The translations under genes and the position numbers were made by a program. The notes under the pieces were generated by a model. It saw only the letters and a program-made list of their open reading frames with translations, was not told the DNA's origin and searched no databases. DNA of 64,000 nt from Mucilaginibacter sp. (lineage in GTDB: Bacteria > Bacteroidota > Bacteroidia > Sphingobacteriales > Sphingobacteriaceae), in the NCBI RefSeq assembly GCF_025362475.1, contig NZ_JANYGH010000029.1, positions 85,356 to 149,355 on the forward strand. The letters are read 5' to 3'. This document shows, piece by piece, positions 34,934-43,410 of this stretch (within the stretch, counting starts at the first letter, position 1; the number at the start of each line of letters is the position of its first letter).

Positions 34934-35344
34934 CTACTTCTCTACCAAGGCCAGCCAATCCAAAATCACTTTTCTGACGCCGGCTTCTTTACTTCTCAGA
35001 TCATTCATATCCTGTATGTACACCAACCTGCGGCCATCGGCATAATCGCCGGTTAATAATCCGCTGGTATCATTAACCTTTGCTCCGCTTGGAAATACCA
35101 GGAGGATGCGTTTGTGCAGGTTCATCACAATGATATATCTTTTATATTCCTTTGGGTTAAAGGGTTTCATATCGCCCGTATACAAAAAACTCGGGGCGTT
35201 CCATTTTATTTCTTCGCCAATTTCAGGGTTGGTGCTTAATACTATCTGCCTTATAGTTTCCACTATTTCGGCTACTGGGCCATCCAGTTTTTGGATGTAT
35301 TCGGTTACCAGTTCGGTATTTGATTTAGGTGGTATTTTTGCCAT
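34934..35344 (-). CDS. DUF1801 family protein
   Basis: The 136-residue protein is a separate branch of the DUF1801 family: YIQKLDGPVAEIVETIRQIV, IGEEIKWNAPSFLYTGDM, YIIVMNLHKRILLVFPSGAK and ending KVILDWLALVEK. It is convergent with the other DUF1801 gene, suggesting an old duplication or simply clustering. Function unknown. Confidence 0.88.
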   Translation of the reverse strand: MAKIPPKSNTELVTEYIQKLDGPVAEIVETIRQIVLSTNPEIGEEIKWNAPSFLYTGDMKPFNPKEYKRYIIVMNLHKRILLVFPSGAKVNDTSGLLTGDYADGRRLVYIQDMNDLRSKEAGVRKVILDWLALVEK

Positions 35345-35463
35345 GATTGTTTGCAGGTTTATGCAAAGTTGTTGAATACCAGTGAATAATAAAAATGTTG
35401 TATACGTTGCAGGTGCTCATTCCCATTTTTTAGTAGCCCTACGAGTAATACCATTAAATTAAG

Positions 35464-35663
35464 GCTTTTGCCTGCTCCAGGGGAGCAAAAGCTTTGTAGC
35501 ACAAATAAATCATCAAATTTTAGCGTGCCAGAGGTACGCTACATCGTGGGCCGCACCTCTGGAGTGGAAAATATCCGGTTTGATTTTTTCTACAAAGCTT
35601 AGACCTCTCTGAGGTCTTATCGCTTTAACTTATTAGCATCGCTCTGCGAGGCAAAGGATGCTA
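35464..35663. repeat. nested multi-hairpin intergenic region upstream of the Ter cluster
   Basis: The 556-bp gene-free stretch 35345-35900 contains several inverted pairs: GCTTTT/AAAAGC with inner GCTCC/GGAGC (35464-35492), AAGCTTTGTAG/CTACAAAGCTT (35489-35499 with 35590-35600) enclosing CCAGAGGT/ACCTCTGG, GACCTC/GAGGTC (35602-35616), and TAGCATC/GATGCTA (35634-35663). This nesting is unusual for a simple promoter. The remaining part (35664-35900) should hold the operon promoter. Confidence 0.6.
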
Positions 35664-35900
35664 TTTCTACAAGAGGCACTGTGCTGATGGTGGTTGGTAT
35701 AGATAAGTACAACAGATTAGCTTAAACCCCTTTACAGCAATTGTGTTTTTACATCAAATTCCCTTCATTTTTATTTCATTTATCGCAATCAAAAAACATA
35801 TATCTTAGTTTAATATTTCGGACCACAATTAAAGCAAATTACACCTGCATTTCCGTAACATTATAAGGGTTTGCAAGTCTTTTATATAAACATTTATACC

Positions 35901-36476
35901 ATGGCTATTAATCTTCAAAAAGGGCAAAAAATAGATATCGGGCTGTCAAAAATGACAGTTGGTTTGGGCTGGAACCCAAACGAAGGCACAGGTTATGATT
36001 TCGATTTGGATGTATCGGCAATCATGATAGATGCCAACCGGTTTGTGCCCCAGGACGAGTTTTTCGTTTTTTATAACAATGTAGATTCTCCCGATACAGC
36101 TGTTCACCATACCGGCGATGATCCGTCTGGCGGTAACAGTGATGGCGGCGATGACGAATCCATTAATATCGATCTTACTAAGGTAGATTCCAAGATACAG
36201 GAAATATTATTTGTGGTAACCATCCACGAGGCGCAGGCCCGCAGGCAAAACTTTGGCCAGGTGCGCGATTCGTACATCCGCATTATTGATGAACAAACCG
36301 GCGCCGAAGTTTGTAAATATGAATTGGGCGAAGATTTCTCTATCGAAACCGCTGTTGAATTTGGCAGGCTATACCGCCGTAGCGGCGCCTGGAAATTCGA
36401 GGCATCGGGTGTGGGCTATAAAGAGGACCTTGCCTTCTTTTTAAGCAAGTATTTTAAAGGGCAGATCATTAAATAA
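35901..36476 (+). CDS. TerD family protein 1
   Basis: The start ATG at 35901 (MAINLQKGQ) gives 191 residues, and the same N-terminus recurs in two later paralogues. It is a standard TerD domain with the acidic calcium-binding loop HTGDDPSGGNSDGGDDESIN, followed by ILFVVTIHEAQARRQNFGQV and the C-terminal FSIETAVEFGRLYRRSGAW. TerD proteins bind calcium and belong to the tellurite/stress-response complex at the inner membrane. It is the first gene of the Ter cluster. Confidence 0.94.
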   Translation: MAINLQKGQKIDIGLSKMTVGLGWNPNEGTGYDFDLDVSAIMIDANRFVPQDEFFVFYNNVDSPDTAVHHTGDDPSGGNSDGGDDESINIDLTKVDSKIQEILFVVTIHEAQARRQNFGQVRDSYIRIIDEQTGAEVCKYELGEDFSIETAVEFGRLYRRSGAWKFEASGVGYKEDLAFFLSKYFKGQIIK

Positions 36477-36484
36477 GTAATACA

Positions 36485-37159
36485 ATGGCAATAAATCTGG
36501 TAAAAGGTCAAACTATTGATCTTCGTAAAAATGATAAAGGCGAAAGCTTCGATCTGTCTTCGGTAACCATTGGTTTGGGCTGGGATGTAAGACAAAGCCA
36601 TGGGGGCGGAGGCTTTTTAGGCAAGCTGTTTGGCGGCGGGGCCGAAGAGGTGGAGTACGATTTGGATGCTATAGCGTTCCTGCTGGATAAAAACGGCAAG
36701 GTAGCCGATAGGGGCCGCACCTGGCAAAAACCTAATGGCAATAAAGTGAGTTTATATGAAGGTGATGTAATCTACTTCAACTCGATGAGGCATCCATCAA
36801 ACCACATCTGGCTTACCGGCGATAACCGTACGGGCGCCGGTGATGGCGACGATGAGCAGATCATTGTAAAGCTGGATTCGCTCGACCCAAAATTCGACCG
36901 CATATTATTCATCGTAGCCATATACCAGGGGCAAAAAAACAATCAGCATTTTGGCATGGTAGAGAATGCCTTTATCCGGGCGGTAGATAATAGTGGTAAA
37001 GAGATAGCCAAATTCAGCTTATCCGGAGATTCAACTTTTAACGGCATGTGTTCCATGAAGTTTGCCGAAGCTTACCGCAAGGATGGCTCCTGGAAATTCC
37101 GCGCCATTGGCGAACCGCATACCACCGATAATTTTTTAGAATTACTTAAACAGTATTAG
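36485..37159 (+). CDS. TerD/TerX-like protein 2
   Basis: The 224-residue paralogue starts MAINLVKGQTIDLRKND and has a Gly-rich insert (SHGGGGFLGKLFGGG, residues about 39-53) between the first strands. The calcium loop is intact (TGDNRTGAGDGDDEQIIVKL) and the end has AYRKDGSWKFRAIGEP. The insert and length resemble the TerX/TerZ branch. It starts 8 bp after the first TerD gene. Confidence 0.92.
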   Translation: MAINLVKGQTIDLRKNDKGESFDLSSVTIGLGWDVRQSHGGGGFLGKLFGGGAEEVEYDLDAIAFLLDKNGKVADRGRTWQKPNGNKVSLYEGDVIYFNSMRHPSNHIWLTGDNRTGAGDGDDEQIIVKLDSLDPKFDRILFIVAIYQGQKNNQHFGMVENAFIRAVDNSGKEIAKFSLSGDSTFNGMCSMKFAEAYRKDGSWKFRAIGEPHTTDNFLELLKQY

Positions 37160-37167
37160 TCGTTGCG

Positions 37168-37266
37168 CGGAACGGGGTGCGAGGTTCGGGTTTTGTTTAT
37201 TTAAGATCATAGTATTATCAATATAAAACTGACCCGAACCTCGTAACCCGAACCCCGAACCGACAC
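37168..37266. repeat. word-type inverted repeat inside the Ter cluster
   Basis: CGAGGTTCGGG (37180-37190) pairs with CCCGAACCTCG (37233-37243); outside this core, degenerate words continue on both sides (GCGGAACGGGG left; AACCCGAACCCCGAACC right). It separates the second TerD gene from the HAD gene and could form a hairpin in the transcript. Confidence 0.75.
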
Positions 37267-37279
37267 CTAGCCGACCCTA

Positions 37280-37972
37280 ATGTACCAACACTATTCTTTC
37301 GATCTTTGGCTTACACTGATCAAATCAAACCCTTATTTCAAGATTGAGCGTACCAAGATCTTTCATCGCGATTTTAACCCTACGGGTAAAAGTATAGATG
37401 AGGTTGCAAAAGCATTCAGGCAGGTAGATCTGATGTGTAATGCCGTAAACGAAAGTACCGGGAAAAATATTGATGCCGATGAGATGTACCTCATGGTCAT
37501 CAGCCTGATTAATGACAACCAATTAAGCCTTGCTGATATTGATACAGCCAAATTGTACCAGGATATGGATAAGCTGCTGTTTTACTATTTACCGGTTGTT
37601 TACTCATCTGTAACAATTCCAACGTTGCAGCATCTAAAAGAAAAAGGCGGTAGTACCTTTAGTTTGTTAAGTAATACCGGCTTTATTAAAGGGGCAACAT
37701 TAAGAAAAGTACTGGTTGAATTAAAGATGAATGAATACTTTGATTTTCAGCTGTATTCTGACGAAGTGGGGATGTCAAAACCAAACCCGTCTTTGTTTTT
37801 TTTGATGATGCAGCACATAAAACGGATTAATACGGGTGAAACTATCAATTTAAATAAAATCATTCATATAGGCGATAACCCTAAGGCTGATATAGAAGGC
37901 GCCAACACCGCAGGCATTAAAAGTTTGCTCATCAACTCAAACAACCAATCCATTTTAAGCTTAATAAGTTAA
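37280..37972 (+). CDS. HAD family hydrolase of the Ter cluster
   Basis: The 230-residue protein has the HAD nucleophile at the N-terminus (YSFDLWLTLIKSNP, Asp8), a helical cap, motif II SLLSNTGF, the motif III Lys (GMSKPNPSLF), and motif IV IHIGDNPKADIEGANTAG. It should be a cytoplasmic phosphatase acting on a small phosphorylated metabolite. HAD enzymes next to a phosphoribosyltransferase and TerD proteins were described computationally by others as a nucleoside-like-metabolite arm of Ter systems. Its stop codon overlaps the next start by one base. Confidence 0.9.
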   Translation: MYQHYSFDLWLTLIKSNPYFKIERTKIFHRDFNPTGKSIDEVAKAFRQVDLMCNAVNESTGKNIDADEMYLMVISLINDNQLSLADIDTAKLYQDMDKLLFYYLPVVYSSVTIPTLQHLKEKGGSTFSLLSNTGFIKGATLRKVLVELKMNEYFDFQLYSDEVGMSKPNPSLFFLMMQHIKRINTGETINLNKIIHIGDNPKADIEGANTAGIKSLLINSNNQSILSLIS

Positions 37973-38817
37973 TGAACGCTACCTGGTCATTACATCATAT
38001 TGATAACCCTACCCAATTTGGCTTTTGCCCAGACAGCTACAGCCGTTTCAAATTTGGGGACGACGCCGTATCCCGTAAATTTGGCACCGCCCTGGCCGAT
38101 GGATTTATAAAAAACCAGTTAACCGGCAAACCTGTATCACAGCAAATTGTGGTAATATCAAGCCCGTACTCGTTTATTCCTACGGCTACATTTGCCATGA
38201 AAACCTGGTTTGTGTATGAGCTTAACCGTTGGCTGGCGCAGCATGGCTTCCCCGTAGTGCAGGAAACCAAGGTACACCGCACCATAACTTACAAAGAGGA
38301 TTATGGAGAGTTGAACGCCGAGCAAAGAATGAATTTGATAGGCAACGATTCGTTTCATATTGATAAAGATTTTTTGACCGATAAAACGTTGATATTTTTG
38401 GATGATATTAAAATCACCGGCAGTCACGAGCGCATGATCATGAAAATGGTTAAGGCCTATGGTTTAAGCAACGATATTTATATGCTTTACTTTGCCGAAC
38501 TGGTGAACCAAAACATCCACCCCAACATCGAGAACTTTTTGAACTATCACCAGGTAAAAACGATATTTGACCTGGAGCCTATTATTCAAAGCGGCAACTT
38601 TTGTATCAATACCCGGATAGTAAAATATATCCTGAATTATAATTCCGATTGTTTCGGCATTTTTATACAAAACCAAACTATGGATTTTGTAAACTTGCTT
38701 TACGATATGGCTTTGGGCAATGGCTATCATACTATTGACGCTTATGCCAAAAACCTTAACTTTATTACCGAAAACCTATTTATAAACAACAAAAATTTAA
38801 TTAAACATGGCAATTAA
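37972..38817 (+). CDS. phosphoribosyltransferase-like protein of the Ter cluster
   Basis: The 281-residue protein carries a PRPP-binding motif LIFLDDIKITGSHE (Asp144, Asp145, Thr149, Gly150). The N-terminal part is FGDDAVSRKFGTALADGF, and VVISSPYSFIPTATFAM serves as the core strand and loop. It lacks the canonical domain layout of orotate or purine enzymes and matches the Ter-associated PRTase type. The likely product is a nucleoside-like metabolite, with the upstream HAD enzyme as partner. Its end overlaps the next TerD gene by 11 bases, which indicates tight coupling. Confidence 0.85.
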   Translation: MNATWSLHHIDNPTQFGFCPDSYSRFKFGDDAVSRKFGTALADGFIKNQLTGKPVSQQIVVISSPYSFIPTATFAMKTWFVYELNRWLAQHGFPVVQETKVHRTITYKEDYGELNAEQRMNLIGNDSFHIDKDFLTDKTLIFLDDIKITGSHERMIMKMVKAYGLSNDIYMLYFAELVNQNIHPNIENFLNYHQVKTIFDLEPIIQSGNFCINTRIVKYILNYNSDCFGIFIQNQTMDFVNLLYDMALGNGYHTIDAYAKNLNFITENLFINNKNLIKHGN

Positions 38818-39361
38818 TTTGCAAAAAGGCCAGCGCGAGGCAATACATGCCCCAAAATTCACCATCGGGCTGGGCTGGGATACCAATAGTTCATCAACAG
38901 GCAGCGCGTTTGATTTAGATGCCTCTGTTTTTATTTTAGGTGATAACAAAAGATTGGTGGCCGATGAATATTTTGTATTCTACAACAACCTTAAATCGCC
39001 GGATGGCTCGGTTGAACATACTGGCGATAACCTTACCGGTGCCGGCGATGGCGATGATGAGCAGGTAAAGGTTGATCTGTCAAAAGCGGACGCTAAAGTA
39101 TCCGAGATCTGCATTGTGGTAACCATCCACGAGGCCGAGGCCCGCAAACAAAACTTTGGCCAGGTGCGTAATTCTTTCATCAGGATATTTGATGCCGAGA
39201 CAGGTGCCGATATTTTAAAATACGAGCTGGAAGAGGATTTCTCTATAGAAACAGCGGTTGAGTTTGGTCGCATCTACAAAAAAGACAACAACTGGAAATT
39301 TGAAGCTGTTGGTGCCGGCATGAAAGGCGGCTTGCAGGATTACTTAACCAAATACCAATAA
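38807..39361 (+). CDS. TerD family protein 3
   Basis: The 184-residue protein is closest to TerD 1: MAINLQKGQREAIHAPKF, FDLDASVFILGDNKRLV, calcium loop TGDNLTGAGDGDDEQVKVDL, EICIVVTIHEAEARKQNFGQ, FSIETAVEFGRIYKKDNNWK. It is a full-length, canonical TerD protein with both acidic clusters intact. Confidence 0.94.
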   Translation: MAINLQKGQREAIHAPKFTIGLGWDTNSSSTGSAFDLDASVFILGDNKRLVADEYFVFYNNLKSPDGSVEHTGDNLTGAGDGDDEQVKVDLSKADAKVSEICIVVTIHEAEARKQNFGQVRNSFIRIFDAETGADILKYELEEDFSIETAVEFGRIYKKDNNWKFEAVGAGMKGGLQDYLTKYQ

Positions 39362-39365
39362 AATT

Positions 39366-39980
39366 ATGGCAATCAATCTTCAAAAGGGACAGCGCATCAG
39401 TCTCGAAAAAAGTAATGGCAGCAAATTGCAAAGTGTTTGTATAGGCATCAACTGGGGCGCTATAGAAAAGAAAGGCCTCTTTGGTTTTGGTGTAACCAAA
39501 GAAGCGGTAGATCTGGATGCCAGCTGCGCCTTGTTTGATGAGAACAAGCACCTGGTAGATGTGATCTATTTTGGCAACTTAAAATCAAAAGATGGTTCTG
39601 TAAAACATAGCGGCGATGACCTTACCGGCGATTTAAACGGGAATGATGGCCTGGATAACGAGGTGATTACGGTAAATCTTTCGGGCCTTGCGGCATCAGT
39701 AACTTATGTGGCTTTTATGCTGAACAGCTTCCGCGGGCAGGATTTTGGGTCGATCCCTTTTGCATCCATCCGCATTTATGAAGGCACACCTACCCGTGTA
39801 AACGAGGTGTTTGCTACTTATGATATTGCACACAGTAAGGATTTTGCCGGCCATGTGGCCATGGTGCTGGGCGTTTTTTATAAAAAGAACGGCGAGTGGA
39901 AATTTAATGCCATTGGCGAACCAACCCGCGACCGTAAGCTGGAAGAAACCGTTAAAACAGTAACGAATAATTATTTATAA
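39366..39980 (+). CDS. TerD/TerZ-like protein 4
   Basis: The 204-residue paralogue has the sequence LQSVCIGINWGAIEKKG, an insertion before VDLDASCALFDENKHLV, a longer acidic loop SGDDLTGDLNGNDGLDNEVI, and RGQDFGSIPFASIRIYEGTP. The loop differs from the GDGDDEQ type and the strands around it resemble TerZ or TerF-like proteins. It follows TerD 3 by only 4 bases and precedes telA by 74 bp. Confidence 0.92.
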   Translation: MAINLQKGQRISLEKSNGSKLQSVCIGINWGAIEKKGLFGFGVTKEAVDLDASCALFDENKHLVDVIYFGNLKSKDGSVKHSGDDLTGDLNGNDGLDNEVITVNLSGLAASVTYVAFMLNSFRGQDFGSIPFASIRIYEGTPTRVNEVFATYDIAHSKDFAGHVAMVLGVFYKKNGEWKFNAIGEPTRDRKLEETVKTVTNNYL

Positions 39981-40054
39981 CAGAAGTTAAGCACCAGGGT
40001 ATATATTGGTTATCCGGGTGCTATAATCGATCAACTATTTCAACAGAAAAAATC

Positions 40055-41197
40055 ATGGAAGGCACACCTAATAACAACCCAATAAATATAACCCCGGTTA
40101 ACCTGGATATTAATCCTGCCCCGGGTACTACCACTCCGGTAAAGCTGCTGGATAAAGAAGGCAATGTAGACCTGAGCAATATCAGCACTACCGAGGTGCA
40201 AAAATACAGTGAGGTAGCAAAAGCGCTGGATCCTAAAGATGTTAACTCCATCCTTAACTACGGCACCGATGTGCAGGCTTCGATGGAAAAGTACAGTAAC
40301 AACTTTTTAACATCGGTACGTACCTATAACTCGGGCGAGGTTGGTTTGCTGATCAACGATCTGCTTACCGAGCTTAATTACATCGATGTGGATGAGTTAA
40401 ACCAAAACGCGTTTACCTCATTTATATCGCATATTCCCTTTGTTAAAAAGCTGGTATTTGATGCCAAAAAGCTTTTCCAGAAATACGATACCGTAATTAA
40501 CAATATTGATAAGATCACTAATAAGATCAAAGCCGGCCGCGTAAATTCATTAAAGGATAACAGCTCGCTACAAACCATGTTTGATAGCAATGTAACCTAC
40601 ATCCACCAGATGGAGGAGCTAATTATATCGGGCCAGTTAAAATACAACGAACTGAACGAGCAGCTGGCGCAGATGGACGCCAATCCATCTGCCTATAATG
40701 ATTACGAAATTGCCGACCTGCGCGATTTTGTTAACCGCCTGGATAAACGCCTTGCCGATTTAAAAGTGGTTCGCTTTATCATGATGCAATCGCTGGCTCA
40801 AATCAGGATAGTGCAAAGTAATAATACTACCATTGCCGAAAAAGCACAATCAATAGTATCAACCACCATTCCGGTTTGGAAAAACCAGTTAACCATAGCC
40901 GTGGCCCTAAACAGGCAAAAGGAAAATGTGGAGATGCAGAAAAAGATTTCGGATACCACGAACACCATCCTGCAAAAAAATGCCGAGCTGCTTAAACAAA
41001 ACAGCATTGACGTAGCCCGCGAGAACGAGAAAACGGTAGTATCATTGGATACCCTGAAACGCACCACCGCATCGTTGATAGAAACCCTTACCGAGGTAAA
41101 ACGCATCCATGATGAAGGTACCGCAAACCGGAAAACGCTGAATACCGAGCTTCAATCGCTGGAAACAGAGTTGAAGAAACACGTGACGAACGCGTAA
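40055..41197 (+). CDS. telA: toxic anion resistance protein, TelA family
   Basis: The 380-residue protein begins with a Pro-rich variable segment (residues about 1-30), then the TelA/KlaA helical core: VAKALDPKDVNSILNYGTDV, IPFVKKLVFDAKKLFQKYDT, QLAQMDANPSAYNDYEIADL, and a C-terminal coiled-coil (DTTNTILQKNAELLKQNSID; LTEVKRIHDEGTANRKTLNT). TelA proteins accompany TerC/TerD in tellurite and stress resistance loci and may scaffold at the membrane. The start sits at a Met after the TerD block. Confidence 0.92.
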   Translation: MEGTPNNNPINITPVNLDINPAPGTTTPVKLLDKEGNVDLSNISTTEVQKYSEVAKALDPKDVNSILNYGTDVQASMEKYSNNFLTSVRTYNSGEVGLLINDLLTELNYIDVDELNQNAFTSFISHIPFVKKLVFDAKKLFQKYDTVINNIDKITNKIKAGRVNSLKDNSSLQTMFDSNVTYIHQMEELIISGQLKYNELNEQLAQMDANPSAYNDYEIADLRDFVNRLDKRLADLKVVRFIMMQSLAQIRIVQSNNTTIAEKAQSIVSTTIPVWKNQLTIAVALNRQKENVEMQKKISDTTNTILQKNAELLKQNSIDVARENEKTVVSLDTLKRTTASLIETLTEVKRIHDEGTANRKTLNTELQSLETELKKHVTNA

Positions 41198-41213
41198 AAG
41201 ACGTTTTAAAAGG

Positions 41214-41311
41214 TTTGTCATCCTGAACGTAGTGAAGGATCTATTCGCAGACTTTACAGGGCGAAGAAGTATGGCGGATAATAGATCCTTCACTACGTTC
41301 AGGATGACAAA
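41214..41311. repeat. TGTCATCCTGAACG palindromic repeat, copy A
   Basis: Arms 41214-41245 and 41280-41311 are a perfect 32-bp inverted repeat (TTTGTCATCCTGAACG core). The 34-nt centre (CGCAGACTTTACAGGGCGAA onward) is asymmetric and conserved, in reverse orientation, in copy B at 44598-44695. Confidence 0.92.
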
Positions 41312-41384
41312 AAGTTTTTTTTGCAAAAAACGTGATGGGCTACCGCCCTGTGCTCGTGACGTGATTAATAAGAATTTTATACCC

Positions 41385-41413
41385 AATCGCCTGTACCCAC
41401 AGGCGATTTTGTT
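41385..41413 (+). terminator. Rho-independent terminator after telA
   Basis: AATCGCCTGT (41385-41394) and ACAGGCGATT (41399-41408) form a 10-bp stem with loop ACCC, followed by TTGTTTTT. Confidence 0.88.
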
Positions 41414-41480
41414 TTTAAAGTCATCTCCTTTGGCGGGGCTTTGGGCAAGGCTTCTTTTTTCGTAATTTTGTACTCAGTAC

Positions 41481-42443
41481 ATGGATGAAAACCGGTTAAA
41501 TATTCTAAATCAATCCAACAGAATGCTCAGTAAGCTGCAATTGCTCTCTGTGTATTTTGGTGACGATATTATTTATAAAATTTACCTGCGCAGCCAGGTG
41601 ATCCATAAGCTGTTTGAGAGCAATCCCGAACTGGATATCAACAAACTCGATCTGTTTCACCTGCAATTCACTCAAAGTTTGATTGATCTGCTCCGCAAGA
41701 TCAAGAAGAACAACGAAGGCAATATTAGTCTGTTGTTTGATGAGATCCAGATCAATAAAGAAATGATTGAGCGGTTAAATGATCCAACCTATACCCTTGC
41801 CAATTTTAATATAGAAAAGCAAAGGCAGGCATTAAAGATCAATCTTTCATTGCGCAAATTATTCCAGGTGTTGTCTGATAGCGCTAACGACAATCCGCTT
41901 TCAAAAAACATCAACTCTTTCAGCTCCCGGTTTGCCGCTGATTTTTTCTACACTATCAGTAATGACCTGGTGGAAGAAGTAACGGCTTACAATCTTCCCG
42001 GTGTTTACAAGAATGAGTACGCTACCATACAGCGCAAGCTGATGGGCGTATTGTGCAAATATGATTTTAAAACCGAGTTTTATTGCGGGTTAAAATCGGG
42101 CAGCCAGGTTATTGAGATATATAAGTTTTTGGAGGTTGACCGTTATTTTTTATATGCCCCGCAGGATAGTCTGTTTGTGTTTTTTGATAAAGCCAAAATA
42201 GCGGATATTGATATGTCAACCAACCTATCTAAAAAAGAAAAACTGGTTTACGAACTTAAGAACAAGAACGACAAGCTGGAGGGTAATGCCGCGGCCATGA
42301 AAGTATACATGCCCGCCGAAATTACAAGCCTGCTTGCCGATAATTATAAAAAGATCTCGGATATCAGTTTCCTTGATGATATTACCAATATTGATGTTCA
42401 GGCCAATATTTTAAAAAGTATGCTGAATACCGATTTAATTTAG
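41481..42443 (+). CDS. unknown 320-residue protein within the Ter cluster
   Basis: The protein is soluble, helical and charged, with no signal peptide, no transmembrane helix and no motif I recognise. Notable segments are LNILNQSNRMLSKLQLLSVY at the start, FHLQFTQSLIDLLRKIKKNN, a central MGVLCKYDFKTEFYCGLKSG and a SLFVFFDKAKIADID strand. The middle (residues about 195-245) could be a small beta-containing domain framed by two helical halves. Position between telA and terC in the same direction suggests an accessory Ter protein. A terminator separates it from telA, so it may be expressed with terC, which starts 37 bp after it. Confidence 0.65.
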   Translation: MDENRLNILNQSNRMLSKLQLLSVYFGDDIIYKIYLRSQVIHKLFESNPELDINKLDLFHLQFTQSLIDLLRKIKKNNEGNISLLFDEIQINKEMIERLNDPTYTLANFNIEKQRQALKINLSLRKLFQVLSDSANDNPLSKNINSFSSRFAADFFYTISNDLVEEVTAYNLPGVYKNEYATIQRKLMGVLCKYDFKTEFYCGLKSGSQVIEIYKFLEVDRYFLYAPQDSLFVFFDKAKIADIDMSTNLSKKEKLVYELKNKNDKLEGNAAAMKVYMPAEITSLLADNYKKISDISFLDDITNIDVQANILKSMLNTDLI

Positions 42444-42480
42444 TTTATTTAACATTAACAAAAATACATTACCTGCTACC

Positions 42481-43302
42481 ATGGATTTTTTTCACTACAT
42501 ATTAGGCCCGGATATTAAAGCGGGCCTCCTCATTATTTTAAACCTTATTTTAATTGAGAGTTTGCTTTCTGTTGATAACGCTGCCGTACTGGCAACCATG
42601 GTACTGGATTTGCCAAAAGATCAGCGAAAAAAAGCTTTAAGATATGGTATTATCGGCGCGTACGTTTTGCGCGGCGTGTGCCTGTTTTTGGCCGCCTGGC
42701 TGGTAAAAATCTGGTGGTTAAAACCTATTGGCGGTTTGTACCTGTTATACCTCAGTTTTGATTATTTTAAAGGGAAAATACAGGCGGCAAATTCCGGCGG
42801 CGAAGAACCAGAGGTAGATAAAAGCAAGAACTGGCTATACAAGTCAACCGTTGGGGTGTTCGGCGTATTTTGGGCTACAGTGGCTTTGGTTGAGTTGATG
42901 GACCTTGCCTTTTCTATAGATAACGTATTTGCTGCAGTGGCCTTTACAGATCATGTGGTTTTGATCTACATCGGTGTATTTATTGGTATCCTGGCTATGC
43001 GTTTTGTGGCCCAGGCATTTGTAAAGCTGATGGAGAAATTTACTTTCCTGGAAACCGTAGCTTTCATTGTGATTGGTGTATTGGGTATTAAATTATCTTC
43101 TTCCTTATACATTCACTTTTATCCGGAAGCGCCTTTCTCCAAAATGATGGAAGGCGAAAGCGCCGATATAGTAACTTCGGTATTTACCGTGGCCATATTC
43201 ATTATCCCGGTATTAACATCGTTACTGTTCAATTTTCCTAAACGCCATACCATTGAACCGGAAGTGGCCGAGGCTGCCGAGGATGTGCTGGATAAGCAGT
43301 AG
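42481..43302 (+). CDS. TerC family integral membrane protein
   Basis: The 273-residue protein has about seven transmembrane helices and the TerC signature acidic residues in membrane helices: LIESLLSVDNAAVLATMV near the N-terminus and ELMDLAFSIDNVFAAVAF in the middle. TerC proteins transport metal ions such as manganese and are the membrane partner of TerD-type proteins. This one is shorter than TerC proteins of the Alx branch (about 320 residues). Together with TelA and four TerD proteins it completes a stress-resistance module. A strong terminator follows. Confidence 0.94.
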   Translation: MDFFHYILGPDIKAGLLIILNLILIESLLSVDNAAVLATMVLDLPKDQRKKALRYGIIGAYVLRGVCLFLAAWLVKIWWLKPIGGLYLLYLSFDYFKGKIQAANSGGEEPEVDKSKNWLYKSTVGVFGVFWATVALVELMDLAFSIDNVFAAVAFTDHVVLIYIGVFIGILAMRFVAQAFVKLMEKFTFLETVAFIVIGVLGIKLSSSLYIHFYPEAPFSKMMEGESADIVTSVFTVAIFIIPVLTSLLFNFPKRHTIEPEVAEAAEDVLDKQ

Positions 43303-43338
43303 GCGGTTGGCAGAAGATTAAAACTGAAATAATGGCGA

Positions 43339-43373
43339 AGCAAATAATATAACTCTATTATTTGCTTTTTTTT
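43339..43373 (+). terminator. Rho-independent terminator after terC
   Basis: AGCAAATAATA (43339-43349) pairs perfectly with TATTATTTGCT (43356-43366) around loop TAACTC, followed by a T run to 43373. Confidence 0.92.
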
Positions 43374-43396
43374 GTTACCAATATGGGAACATGTGC

Positions 43397-43404
43397 TATA
43401 TTTG
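43397..43404 (+). promoter_or_regulatory. -7 promoter box of higBA, close to the start codon
   Basis: TATATTTG matches the consensus exactly and a TTTG at about 43372-43375 may be the -33 element. Only six bases separate the box from the toxin start codon, so the transcript may lack a leader. Confidence 0.6.
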
Positions 43405-43410
43405 TATTAT

